Assembly: GCA_023484185.1 (NCBI GenBank)
Contig: JAMDBC010000057.1
Coordinates: 1 to 5,071, forward strand
Direction: 5' to 3'
Origin: Chloroflexota bacterium
GTDB lineage: Bacteria > Chloroflexota > Anaerolineae > Anaerolineales > Villigracilaceae
DNA length: 5,071 nucleotides
Of the stretch, positions 1-4,850 are shown piece after piece (position 1 is the stretch's first letter; the number at the start of each line of letters is the position of its first letter). The notes beneath the pieces were generated by a model. That model was given only the letters and a program-made list of their open reading frames with translations. It made no database searches and was not told where the DNA came from. Position numbers and translations under genes: made by a program.

Positions 1-48
1 TGGAAAGTCGGAACGTTCAAACCTACTAACTTGTGAACGTTCCAACTA
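1..48. repeat. Heptanucleotide-type leader repeat with hairpin upstream of the first gene
   Basis: The sequence AACGTTCAAACCTACTAACT at 12-31 closely matches AACGTTCCAACCTGCAAACT at 2322-2341, so both belong to one repeat family. Bases 6-19 and 34-47 form a 13/14 inverted repeat around a 14-nt loop, ending 6 nt before ATG 54. The tract probably continues leftwards out of the window. Confidence 0.7.
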
Positions 49-53
49 AATTT

Positions 54-1202
54 ATGAAAATCCTTTATTTCTCCAAAGATTACACGCCTCATGACCATCG
101 TTTCCTCTCCGCCTTATCGGAAACGGAGCATGAAATCTATTATTTAAAGCTGGAAAAAAACCTGCGTCAGGTCGAGGATCGTCCCGTGCCGTCAAATATC
201 CAGCAGATTCTTTGGGTGGGCGGACAGAGTCGATTCCGCTGGCATGTTGTTCCGCGTCTCGTGCTGGATTTGAAGCGCATCATCCGCGCGATTAAACCCG
301 ATCTTATCCACGCCGGCCCGATCCAAACGTGCGCCTTTCTCAGCGTGCTGACAGGTTTTCGTCCGATCCTGACCATGTCGTGGGGATTTGACTTGTTGGA
401 GGATGTCAACAAGAATTCATGGATGAAGCGTATTACGCATTACGTATTACGCAATACCACGTACTTCACCAGTGACGCGAACGTCACACGTGACAAGGCC
501 GTCGAGTATGGAATGAATCCGGAGCGGACGGTTGTCTTTCCATGGGGCGTGGATTTAAAGCGCTTTAGCCCTGTGCGGTTAACAGTTAGCAAAAAAACAT
601 TAGCTACGAAAAATCGCAAATCGCAAATCGTAAATCGTAAATCGTTCACGCTTTTTTGCAACCGTTCCTGGGAAACGCGCTACGGCGTGGACGTCCTTGC
701 AAAAGCGTTTGTCAAAGTGGCGGGACAGCGGGATGATGTAAACTTGCTCCTGCTCGGAGGCGGTTCGCAAAGCAACGCCATTCGCAATATCCTGTTGAAC
801 GGCGGCGTGCTCGATCGTGTACAATTCGGCGGACAGGTTTCGCAGACCGACCTGCCGCGCTGGTATGATATGGCAGATATTTACATCTCGCCTTCGCACG
901 TGGACGGCTCGTCCGTTTCGCTGATGGAAGCTCTCGCTTGCGGCCTGCCCGCGCTCGTCTCGGACATTCCCGCCAACAAGGAGTGGGTGCGAGAAGGCGT
1001 CAATGGCTGGCTCTTTCCCGATGGCGAAGCAGACACATTGGCGGCGAAAATTTTAACGGTCATCGCCCAAAGAAATAAACTGCCCGATATTGGCCGCGCC
1101 GCTCGCAGGTCCGCGCAGGAACGGGCTGATTGGAAAAAGAATTTTGCAAAGTTGCTGGAGGCCTACGAGCAAACCATCCAACTTTATAGGAGATCCAAAT
1201 GA
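54..1202 (+). CDS. GT-B fold glycosyltransferase, GT4-like (glycosyl transferases group 1)
   Basis: Predicted cytosolic or membrane-associated retaining glycosyltransferase of about 382 aa that would move a sugar from a nucleotide donor to a surface glycan. The N-terminal Rossmann half opens with MKILYFSKDYTPHDHRFLSA and includes IHAGPIQTCAF and MSWGFDLLED. The C-terminal donor-binding half starts near residue 198 (SFTLFCNRSWETRYGVDVL) and carries SPSHVDGSSVSLMEALACG, a D-x7-E version of the family's usual E-x7-E, then VREGVNGWLFPDGEADTLA. Length is normal for GT4. I chose ATG 54 over an in-frame GTG at 33, because the GTG lies in an upstream repeat and the family consensus begins at MKIL. 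No Shine-Dalgarno is visible. Residues about 174-197, in the interdomain linker, are encoded by a heptanucleotide tract and look inserted; a second tract lies at 429-456. The TGA stop overlaps the next start. Donor and acceptor are unknown. Confidence 0.9.
   Translation: MKILYFSKDYTPHDHRFLSALSETEHEIYYLKLEKNLRQVEDRPVPSNIQQILWVGGQSRFRWHVVPRLVLDLKRIIRAIKPDLIHAGPIQTCAFLSVLTGFRPILTMSWGFDLLEDVNKNSWMKRITHYVLRNTTYFTSDANVTRDKAVEYGMNPERTVVFPWGVDLKRFSPVRLTVSKKTLATKNRKSQIVNRKSFTLFCNRSWETRYGVDVLAKAFVKVAGQRDDVNLLLLGGGSQSNAIRNILLNGGVLDRVQFGGQVSQTDLPRWYDMADIYISPSHVDGSSVSLMEALACGLPALVSDIPANKEWVREGVNGWLFPDGEADTLAAKILTVIAQRNKLPDIGRAARRSAQERADWKKNFAKLLEAYEQTIQLYRRSK
429..456. repeat. Short heptanucleotide tract (CGYATTA x4) inside the GT-B glycosyltransferase
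   Basis: CGTATTA, CGCATTA, CGTATTA and CGCAATA in tandem, translated as part of RITHYVLRNTTYF. The units are also partly self-complementary, so the tract can pair with itself. Confidence 0.7.
575..644. repeat. Heptanucleotide tract inside the GT-B glycosyltransferase (interdomain linker)
   Basis: Ten 7-nt units in register: GCGGTTA, ACAGTTA, GCAAAAA, AACATTA, GCTACGA, AAAATCG, CAAATCG, CAAATCG, TAAATCG, TAAATCG. The last five are nearly identical and are translated as a seven-residue period (NRKSQIV, NRKS). It lies between the two Rossmann halves of the enzyme. Confidence 0.85.
1188..1192 (+). promoter_or_regulatory. Shine-Dalgarno AGGAG for the LapA-family gene
   Basis: AGGAG lies 6 nt before ATG 1199, inside the last codons of the upstream glycosyltransferase. 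It supports ATG 1199 as the true start and re-initiation across the ATGA overlap. Confidence 0.75.
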
Positions 1203-1477
1203 TCATCACTTTAATTCTCACAGTCGCTGTCACAATCGCGGCCGTCGTATTCTCGCTGGAGAATGTGACCATCATCCACATCACGTTCTTCGGCTATCCA
1301 GTCGATGGCTCAGCCGGTTTATTCATATTGATTGCGCTGGGCGTTGGCGTTTTGCTCGGCGTGCTATTGATGCTCCCGCCGCTGATCGGAAATAGTTGGG
1401 CCTTGATGCGCCATAAACGCAAGCTGGCCGATCTTGAACAGGACACATTAAAGAAGACCGAGCAGAATCAAGAATAA
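1199..1477 (+). CDS. LapA-family small inner-membrane protein (DUF1049-like)
   Basis: A 92-aa membrane protein with two hydrophobic helices: residues about 2-19 (ILTVAVTIAAVVFSLEN) and about 40-63 (LFILIALGVGVLLGVLLMLP). A short loop with ENVTIIHITFFGYPVDGSAG separates them, and a charged, probably cytoplasmic tail (MRHKRKLADLEQDTLKKTEQ) follows and may form a short coiled coil. The helix-N-x-V-x-FFG-helix-charged tail order matches the lipopolysaccharide assembly protein A domain (PF06305). In E. coli, LapA and LapB are linked to LPS assembly control; a role here in envelope-glycan assembly is inference, and a host lacking LPS would need another explanation. ATG 1199 overlaps the upstream TGA as ATGA and is preceded by AGGAG at 1188-1192 with 6-nt spacing, the clearest ribosome site in the cluster. 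Its stop overlaps the next gene as TAATG, so it sits inside a coupled three-gene unit. Confidence 0.8.
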   Translation: MIITLILTVAVTIAAVVFSLENVTIIHITFFGYPVDGSAGLFILIALGVGVLLGVLLMLPPLIGNSWALMRHKRKLADLEQDTLKKTEQNQE

Positions 1478-2289
1478 TGCCGCGCGTCGTTGCCATCATT
1501 CAGGGACGCATGAGCTCGTCCCGCCTGCCCGGAAAAATTTTGGCGGACATCGCGGGACGGCCTATGCTTCAACGCGTCTTTATTCGGACCTCGCGGGCGG
1601 CCGCCGTTACCGAAACCATTTTCGCCACGACGACTGATCCCTCCGACGACCGCGTGGCCGAATACTGCGACTTCAGCGGAATCCCGTTCACGCGCGGCAG
1701 TCTATACGACGTGTTAGATCGTTATTATCAAGCCGCGAATGGCGCCAGGGCCGAAGTGGTCATACGAATTACCGCCGATTGTCCGGTCATTGACCCGGCG
1801 TTGATTGACGATGTTGTCAATACTTTGCTCGATGATGAATACGATTTTGTTTGCAATCGCCTTCCGCCTCCGTGGCATCGGACGTATCCAATCGGTTTAG
1901 ATGTAGAAGCCTGCACGTTTAGAGTTTTGGCGAAAGCATGGAAGGAAGCCAAAGAGCTGCAGCACCGCGAACATGCCATGCCATATTTTTACGAAGGCGT
2001 CGAACTGACAACTGTCAACCGCCAACTGCAAACTGGTATCTCTCCGCGTGGCTTCAAAGTCGCTTTGCTGAATCACACCACAGACTTCGGCGATTATCGC
2101 TGGACAGTGGATACTCCTGAAGACTTGGAATTCATGCGGCAGGTTTATAGTCGCTTCGATGGCCGCGATGATTTTTCGTGGAAGGAAGTTCTCGATTTAG
2201 TTCACGACGAACCCAAACTGATGGACATCAACGCGGGTGTGCAACACAAGACTCTCAAGGATATTGATAAAAGAGCGTTGAAACGTTAG
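1477..2289 (+). CDS. spsF: SpsF-type cytidylyltransferase (CMP-sugar synthetase superfamily)
   Basis: A 270-aa soluble nucleotidyltransferase of the CTP_transf_3/COG1861 (SpsF) group, predicted to activate a sugar or sugar acid with CTP for surface-polysaccharide synthesis. The N-terminal nucleotide-binding signature is IIQGRMSSSRLPGKIL (residues about 7-22). Next come IFATTTDPSDDRVAEYC, FTRGSLYDVLDRYYQAA and VIRITADCPVIDPALID (residues about 96-112), where the Asp residues are likely metal or ligand contacts. The C-terminal YRWTVDTPEDLEFMRQVY (about residues 207-224) is typical of the family. The physiological substrate of SpsF proteins is generally poorly defined, so none is assigned. ATG 1477 overlaps the LapA-family stop (TAATG); no strong Shine-Dalgarno is seen, suggesting coupling. 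Residues about 175-186 (VELTTVNRQLQT) are encoded by a TGNCAAC heptad tract and may be a repeat-derived insertion. The last codons also merge into an intergenic repeat. Confidence 0.88.
   Translation: MPRVVAIIQGRMSSSRLPGKILADIAGRPMLQRVFIRTSRAAAVTETIFATTTDPSDDRVAEYCDFSGIPFTRGSLYDVLDRYYQAANGARAEVVIRITADCPVIDPALIDDVVNTLLDDEYDFVCNRLPPPWHRTYPIGLDVEACTFRVLAKAWKEAKELQHREHAMPYFYEGVELTTVNRQLQTGISPRGFKVALLNHTTDFGDYRWTVDTPEDLEFMRQVYSRFDGRDDFSWKEVLDLVHDEPKLMDINAGVQHKTLKDIDKRALKR
1999..2033. repeat. Short heptanucleotide tract (TGNCAAC) inside the cytidylyltransferase gene
   Basis: Five units GTCGAAC, TGACAAC, TGTCAAC, CGCCAAC, TGCAAAC in register, translated as roughly VELTTVNRQLQT. The sequence resembles the intergenic tract units AACCTGC/AAACTTG. 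Confidence 0.65.
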
Positions 2290-2349
2290 AAAGTTGGAAG
2301 GTTTACAAGTTCAGACGTTTCAACGTTCCAACCTGCAAACTTGCAAACA
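2276..2349. repeat. Heptanucleotide-period intergenic tract with nested inverted repeats
   Basis: Units from 2281 include AAACGTT, TGGAAGG, GTTCAGA, CGTTTCA, ACGTTCC, AACCTGC and AAACTTG. The tract runs from the last codons of the cytidylyltransferase to the next ATG. A perfect 11-bp inverted repeat (2276-2286 with 2315-2325) straddles the stop codon. Two alternative 10/11 pairings exist: 2293-2303 with 2322-2332, and 2301-2311 with 2338-2348. No U-run follows, so it is not a standard intrinsic terminator. No Shine-Dalgarno is seen. Confidence 0.75.
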
Positions 2350-3285
2350 ATGATCATGCCATTAATCACACTTTTTTCCGCCCCCAAATCCTTCACCAAT
2401 CTGCACATTGCGATGATTCAACGCAACGCGATCAAATCATGGACTCTCCTGCCCGATGTCGAAGTGATTCTGCTCGGCCAAGAGGCAGGACTCGCGCAAG
2501 CCGCCAAAGAATTGGGCGTGAAGCATCTGCCCAATGTAGTACGCAACTCGAACGGCACACCGTTGATCTCATCCATGTTCGACCTTGCCCGCAAAAATAG
2601 CAGCGGTGAATTGCTGTGCATCATCAATGCGGACATGATCCTTTTTTCTGATTTTGTCGAGGCGGCGAAGGCCTGTAGATCACGCTTCAAACGTGACCTG
2701 CGCTTTGCCCTCCTCAGCCAGCGCTGGGATTTGGATGTGACTCAACCAATCAATTTCACCGAAGGCTGGGAAAACCGTCTACGGTCCGCCGTCCACGGTC
2801 AAGGTTCTTTGCATAAGCCCGCGGGCAGCGATTTTTTTCTCTTCCCCGAATCCTGCTATACAAACATCCCCGATTTCACCATTGGCCGCGGCGGCTGGGA
2901 CAACTGGATGATCTACAAAGCCCGTCAGGAAGAGTATCCTGTGATCGACGGTACGCCTTCCCTCATGATCGTGCATCAAAACCATGATTACAGTCACTTG
3001 CCTGACGGACAACCCCACTATGCGCTCCCTGAAACTGACGAGAATATCCGGCTGGCAGGCGGACATGCGGCCATTCGTTATACCATTTTGGATGCTACCC
3101 ATCGTTTGACCGCAGATGGTAAACTCGCCCGTCCGGCCATGACCCGTTTGCATTTTTTACGCGGCGTGGAATTATTCCTGCGCGCCATTTTCTTTTTCCT
3201 GCCCGAAGATATGATCGAGGAAGTTGCCCGCCCGAAGAGATGGAAGAAGAGAATTCGAAAACTTTTCGGAAATCGGAAATCGTGA
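2350..3285 (+). CDS. Putative GT-A fold glycosyltransferase
   Basis: About 311 aa. The N-terminus (MPLITLFSAPKSFTNLHIAM, then VEVILLGQ) resembles the first Rossmann-like strands of GT-A enzymes. LLCIINADMILFSDFVEA (residues about 92-109) contains an A-D-M version of the DxD metal/nucleotide-sugar motif. Further on, GSDFFLFP, IGRGGWDNWMIYKARQ and DGTPSLMIVHQNHDYSHL form a conserved-looking second half; the G-G-W-D stretch recalls the acceptor-side GGWxxxD region of galactosyltransferase-like families. A hydrophobic segment near FLRAIFFFLPEDM and a strongly basic tail (PKRWKKRIRKLFGNRKS) suggest peripheral membrane contact. ATG 2350 is preferred because the alternative TTG 2341 lies in repeat; ATG 2356 is also possible. 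No Shine-Dalgarno is visible. Residues 143-151 are encoded by a GTCC-type heptad tract, and the final GNRKS by the downstream heptad tract. The fold call is fairly secure; substrate and exact family are unknown. Confidence 0.72.
   Translation: MIMPLITLFSAPKSFTNLHIAMIQRNAIKSWTLLPDVEVILLGQEAGLAQAAKELGVKHLPNVVRNSNGTPLISSMFDLARKNSSGELLCIINADMILFSDFVEAAKACRSRFKRDLRFALLSQRWDLDVTQPINFTEGWENRLRSAVHGQGSLHKPAGSDFFLFPESCYTNIPDFTIGRGGWDNWMIYKARQEEYPVIDGTPSLMIVHQNHDYSHLPDGQPHYALPETDENIRLAGGHAAIRYTILDATHRLTADGKLARPAMTRLHFLRGVELFLRAIFFFLPEDMIEEVARPKRWKKRIRKLFGNRKS
2776..2803. repeat. Short heptanucleotide tract (CGTCYAC/GGTCMRS) inside the second glycosyltransferase
   Basis: Four units CGTCTAC, GGTCCGC, CGTCCAC, GGTCAAG in register, translated as RLRSAVHGQ (residues 143-151 from ATG 2350). 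The period is clear but short, so coincidence cannot be fully excluded. Confidence 0.55.
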
Positions 3286-3385
3286 ATTGGGAATTGGAAA
3301 TTGGAAATCGTATGTTCGCCGAACCGATTCCCCGAATTATGAATCCCGACACCCGAACTTGAAACTTGAGACTTGGAACTTAATA
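3267..3385. repeat. Heptanucleotide-period tract, 17 units in register
   Basis: Read in steps of seven from 3267 the units are CGGAAAT, CGGAAAT, CGTGAAT, TGGGAAT, TGGAAAT, TGGAAAT, then more diverged units, ending CTTGAAA, CTTGAGA, CTTGGAA and CTTAATA. Most keep G-A-A near the centre. The tract contains the stop codon of the upstream gene (3283-3285) and fills the whole gap up to the A of the next ATG (3385). Confidence 0.85.
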
Positions 3386-4428
3386 TGCGTAAAGGCCAAA
3401 ACCCCGCCAAGTTCGTCAAAGACGTGGCCCGCCCCGAGCGGATCACGGTCGCGCTGCTCAACTACATCCCTTTCCTGAGCGGATTCTACGCTGAGACCCT
3501 CGACGTGCTAAAAATCTCGCTCGAATCCATGCGTAAGGACGCGGGCTTGCCGTTCGACCTGATGGTCTTCGACAACGGCTCCTGCCATGAAGTGCGCGAC
3601 TTCCTCGTGAAGGAAAAGGAAGAAGGACGAATCCAATATTTGATTCTCTCCGAGAAAAACATGGGCAAGGGCGGCGCATGGAATATAATGCTGACCGGCG
3701 CGCCTGGTGAGATCATTGCATACACAGACAGTGACGTTTTATTCTCCCCGAACTGGCTTTCGCGTTCAGTTGAAATTCTCGAAACCTTCCCCAACGTTGG
3801 CATGGTGACCGCGCGTCCCTTCCGCACGCCGTTTGAGTTTTACGAGTCGACTCTCAAATGGGCGCGGGAAAATGCCACGCTTGAAGACGGGCAATTCATC
3901 CCTTGGGAAACCTTTCTTGAATTCAATCTCTCGCTCGGGCAGACCGAAGAAGAGAATCGCAAAGTGTATGCAGAGACAAAAGATTGGAAAATAACCATGT
4001 CGTTGCGAGGAGGGCGTTCTTCCCGACGAAGCAACCTCCCATTAAACGAGGAGACTGCTTCGCAAAGTGCGCTCGCAGCGACATCTGATGATGAGAAAAC
4101 CATTGTCGCATATGCAGGCGCGTCGCACTGGCAGTTCACCGCGTACAAATCCACGCTCCAGCAGTTCCTGCCCTTTGACATGGACAAGCCGATGGGACAA
4201 GTCCGCCAGTTGGACAAGCGCATGAACGATGCAGGCTTATTGCGACTGATGGTCTCCGACCCGCTGGCGATGAATATGTCCAACACGCTGGGATATTTGC
4301 GCGGGGAACTCAAAACGCAAAATAAAAAACGTAAAGTGAGTTTTGGTAAGCGTGTGCTGGAAGTTGGATTTATCAAGAAGATTTTATTGGCGGTGTATAA
4401 CAAGATTTTCAGTTGGTATTATTCGTAG
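3385..4428 (+). CDS. GT2-like GT-A glycosyltransferase carrying an in-frame palindromic repeat
   Basis: About 347 aa, with GT2 hallmarks. ITVALLNYIPFLSGFYAETL leads to LMVFDNGSCHEVRDFL (the NGS-type nucleotide-binding loop), LILSEKNMGKGGAWN and IIAYTDSDVLFSPNWL (residues about 110-125). D-S-D there is the DxD metal/UDP-sugar motif. VGMVTARPFRTPFEF follows as in acceptor-side loops. The C-terminus (VLEVGFIKKILLAVYNKIF) is amphipathic or hydrophobic and could bind membrane. ATG 3385 is chosen over TTG 3373, which lies in the repeat tract; no clear Shine-Dalgarno. Residues about 205-233 (from MSLRGGRSSRRSN to SALAAT) come from a palindromic element at 3998-4083 and are chemically unlike the rest: Arg/Ser-rich, then Ala/Ser-rich. 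Downstream residues stay in frame (AGASHWQFTAYKSTLQQF), so the gene is probably intact. Whether the insert tolerates activity is unknown. Confidence 0.85.
   Translation: MRKGQNPAKFVKDVARPERITVALLNYIPFLSGFYAETLDVLKISLESMRKDAGLPFDLMVFDNGSCHEVRDFLVKEKEEGRIQYLILSEKNMGKGGAWNIMLTGAPGEIIAYTDSDVLFSPNWLSRSVEILETFPNVGMVTARPFRTPFEFYESTLKWARENATLEDGQFIPWETFLEFNLSLGQTEEENRKVYAETKDWKITMSLRGGRSSRRSNLPLNEETASQSALAATSDDEKTIVAYAGASHWQFTAYKSTLQQFLPFDMDKPMGQVRQLDKRMNDAGLLRLMVSDPLAMNMSNTLGYLRGELKTQNKKRKVSFGKRVLEVGFIKKILLAVYNKIFSWYYS
3998..4083. repeat. Palindromic interspersed element inserted in frame in a glycosyltransferase gene
   Basis: Terminal 12-mers TGTCGTTGCGAG (3998-4009) and CTCGCAGCGACA (4072-4083) are inverted repeats with one mismatch. 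Inside them, CGAAGCAACCTCC (4027-4039) and GGAGACTGCTTCG (4050-4062) pair 11 of 13, leaving a 10-nt loop. The result is a long two-part hairpin. It resembles the abundant small TTGCGAGGAG/CGAAGCAA palindromic repeats seen in many bacterial genomes (recalled, not searched). It is translated as about 29 Arg/Ser/Ala-rich residues. Confidence 0.8.
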
Positions 4429-4431
4429 GGG

Positions 4432-4437
4432 TATAAT
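4432..4437 (+). promoter_or_regulatory. Candidate -10 box (TATAAT) of the toxin-antitoxin operon
   Basis: A perfect TATAAT lies just after the glycosyltransferase stop (TAG 4426-4428) and 18 nt before the antitoxin ATG, implying a very short leader. No convincing TTGACA is seen at the usual distance; the expected position is inside the coding sequence and reads only TTCAGT-like. An autonomous promoter fits an autoregulated toxin-antitoxin pair, but a chance match in AT-rich sequence is possible. Confidence 0.45.
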
Positions 4438-4443
4438 TATTGC

Positions 4444-4449
4444 AAGAGG
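4444..4449 (+). promoter_or_regulatory. Shine-Dalgarno AAGAGG for the antitoxin
   Basis: AAGAGG is followed by 6 nt and then ATG 4456, which fixes the antitoxin start. This contrasts with the repeat-flanked glycan genes, which have no such site. Confidence 0.7.
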
Positions 4450-4455
4450 TTCGCT

Positions 4456-4689
4456 ATGACTGACTTGGAACAAACCATCATGCTTGAAATATCCACCCTG
4501 CCCGAAACACGTCGTGCGGACGTGCTGGCGTTTATTCGCTATTTAAAGTTAAGCATTCCGATTGACCAGCAAGAACTTGAGGAAAGGTTTGACAAAGCCT
4601 TACAATCCATTCGCGCTCGCGCAAAGGAAATGAACATCACCGAAGCAGACATTGAAGCAGAAATCCGCGCGGTACGCGAAGGCAAATAA
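4456..4689 (+). CDS. Putative antitoxin (DUF2281-like) of a PIN-toxin pair
   Basis: A 77-aa, highly charged, mostly helical small protein. The N-terminal TIMLEISTLPETRRADVLAF followed by IRYLKL resembles the short DUF2281-like helix found in small antitoxin-type proteins. The C-terminal half (LEERFDKALQSIRARAKEMN, then ITEADIEAEIRAVREGK) is typical of the region of antitoxins that wraps a toxin, and is often disordered until bound. The TAA stop overlaps the PIN-domain toxin start as TAATG, the standard antitoxin-first order. It has its own candidate -10 box and Shine-Dalgarno. The expected role is to bind and inhibit the PIN ribonuclease and perhaps to autorepress. The pairing by position is strong; assignment of the exact antitoxin family is tentative. 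Confidence 0.72.
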   Translation: MTDLEQTIMLEISTLPETRRADVLAFIRYLKLSIPIDQQELEERFDKALQSIRARAKEMNITEADIEAEIRAVREGK

Positions 4690-4850
4690 TGCGCGTTGTT
4701 CTCGATACGAATGTTTTCATCTCCGCTGTTCTTGGCGGAAAGCTGGGCGTCATCGTTGATGAATGGAAGGCGGGAAAATTCACCCTCATTATCACCGACT
4801 CTATTGCGCGGCTTCAAGAAACTTGTTATCCGTTAGGTCTGCAACGATAA
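4689..4850 (+). pseudogene. PIN-domain toxin, 5' part (COG1569-like), truncated at a fold-back junction
   Basis: Begins MRVVLDTNVFISAVLGGKLG, the classic PIN N-terminus with catalytic Asp6 in the LDTN motif, and runs normally to residue 41 (IITDSIAR). After base 4810 the sequence switches to the opposite strand of the same gene. The last codons (LQETCYPLGLQR then TAA at 4848-4850) are therefore antisense nonsense, giving a 53-aa product. The later acidic residues needed for Mg-dependent RNase activity (E42 and D88 in the reconstructed protein) are missing, so this copy as written cannot be active. The start is supported by GAAGG at 4678-4682 and TAATG overlap with the antitoxin. The family, the 'putative toxin-antitoxin system toxin component, PIN family', is normally about 135-145 aa. 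The native gene may well be intact, with the break caused by assembly or amplification. Confidence 0.75.

Noticed and set aside
1..48. CRISPR array made of the repeats at 1-48, 2276-2349 and 3267-3385
   Set aside because: Units are 7-nt, degenerate and directly abutting; there are no constant repeats with unique spacers and no cas genes.
33..53. Extended GTG start for the first glycosyltransferase
   Set aside because: The extra residues are encoded by the leader repeat and hairpin; family consensus starts at ATG 54.
2287..2349. Rho-independent terminator between the cytidylyltransferase and the next gene
   Set aside because: Inverted repeats exist, but stems are A/T-mixed and no poly-T follows.
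2779..3153. 124-codon minus-strand frame and similar antisense frames opposite the GT-A gene and its downstream gap
   Set aside because: Antisense shadows of real coding sequence; low-complexity parts come from the heptad tract.
3998..4083. Intrinsic terminator or small RNA from the palindrome
   Set aside because: It lies inside an open frame with no U-run after the stem; a translated repeat element explains it better.
3840..4403. Long (187-codon) minus-strand reading frame opposite the GT2-like gene
   Set aside because: The plus strand has clear GT motifs, while the minus frame has no recognisable domain and no ribosome site, and overlaps the coding gene completely.
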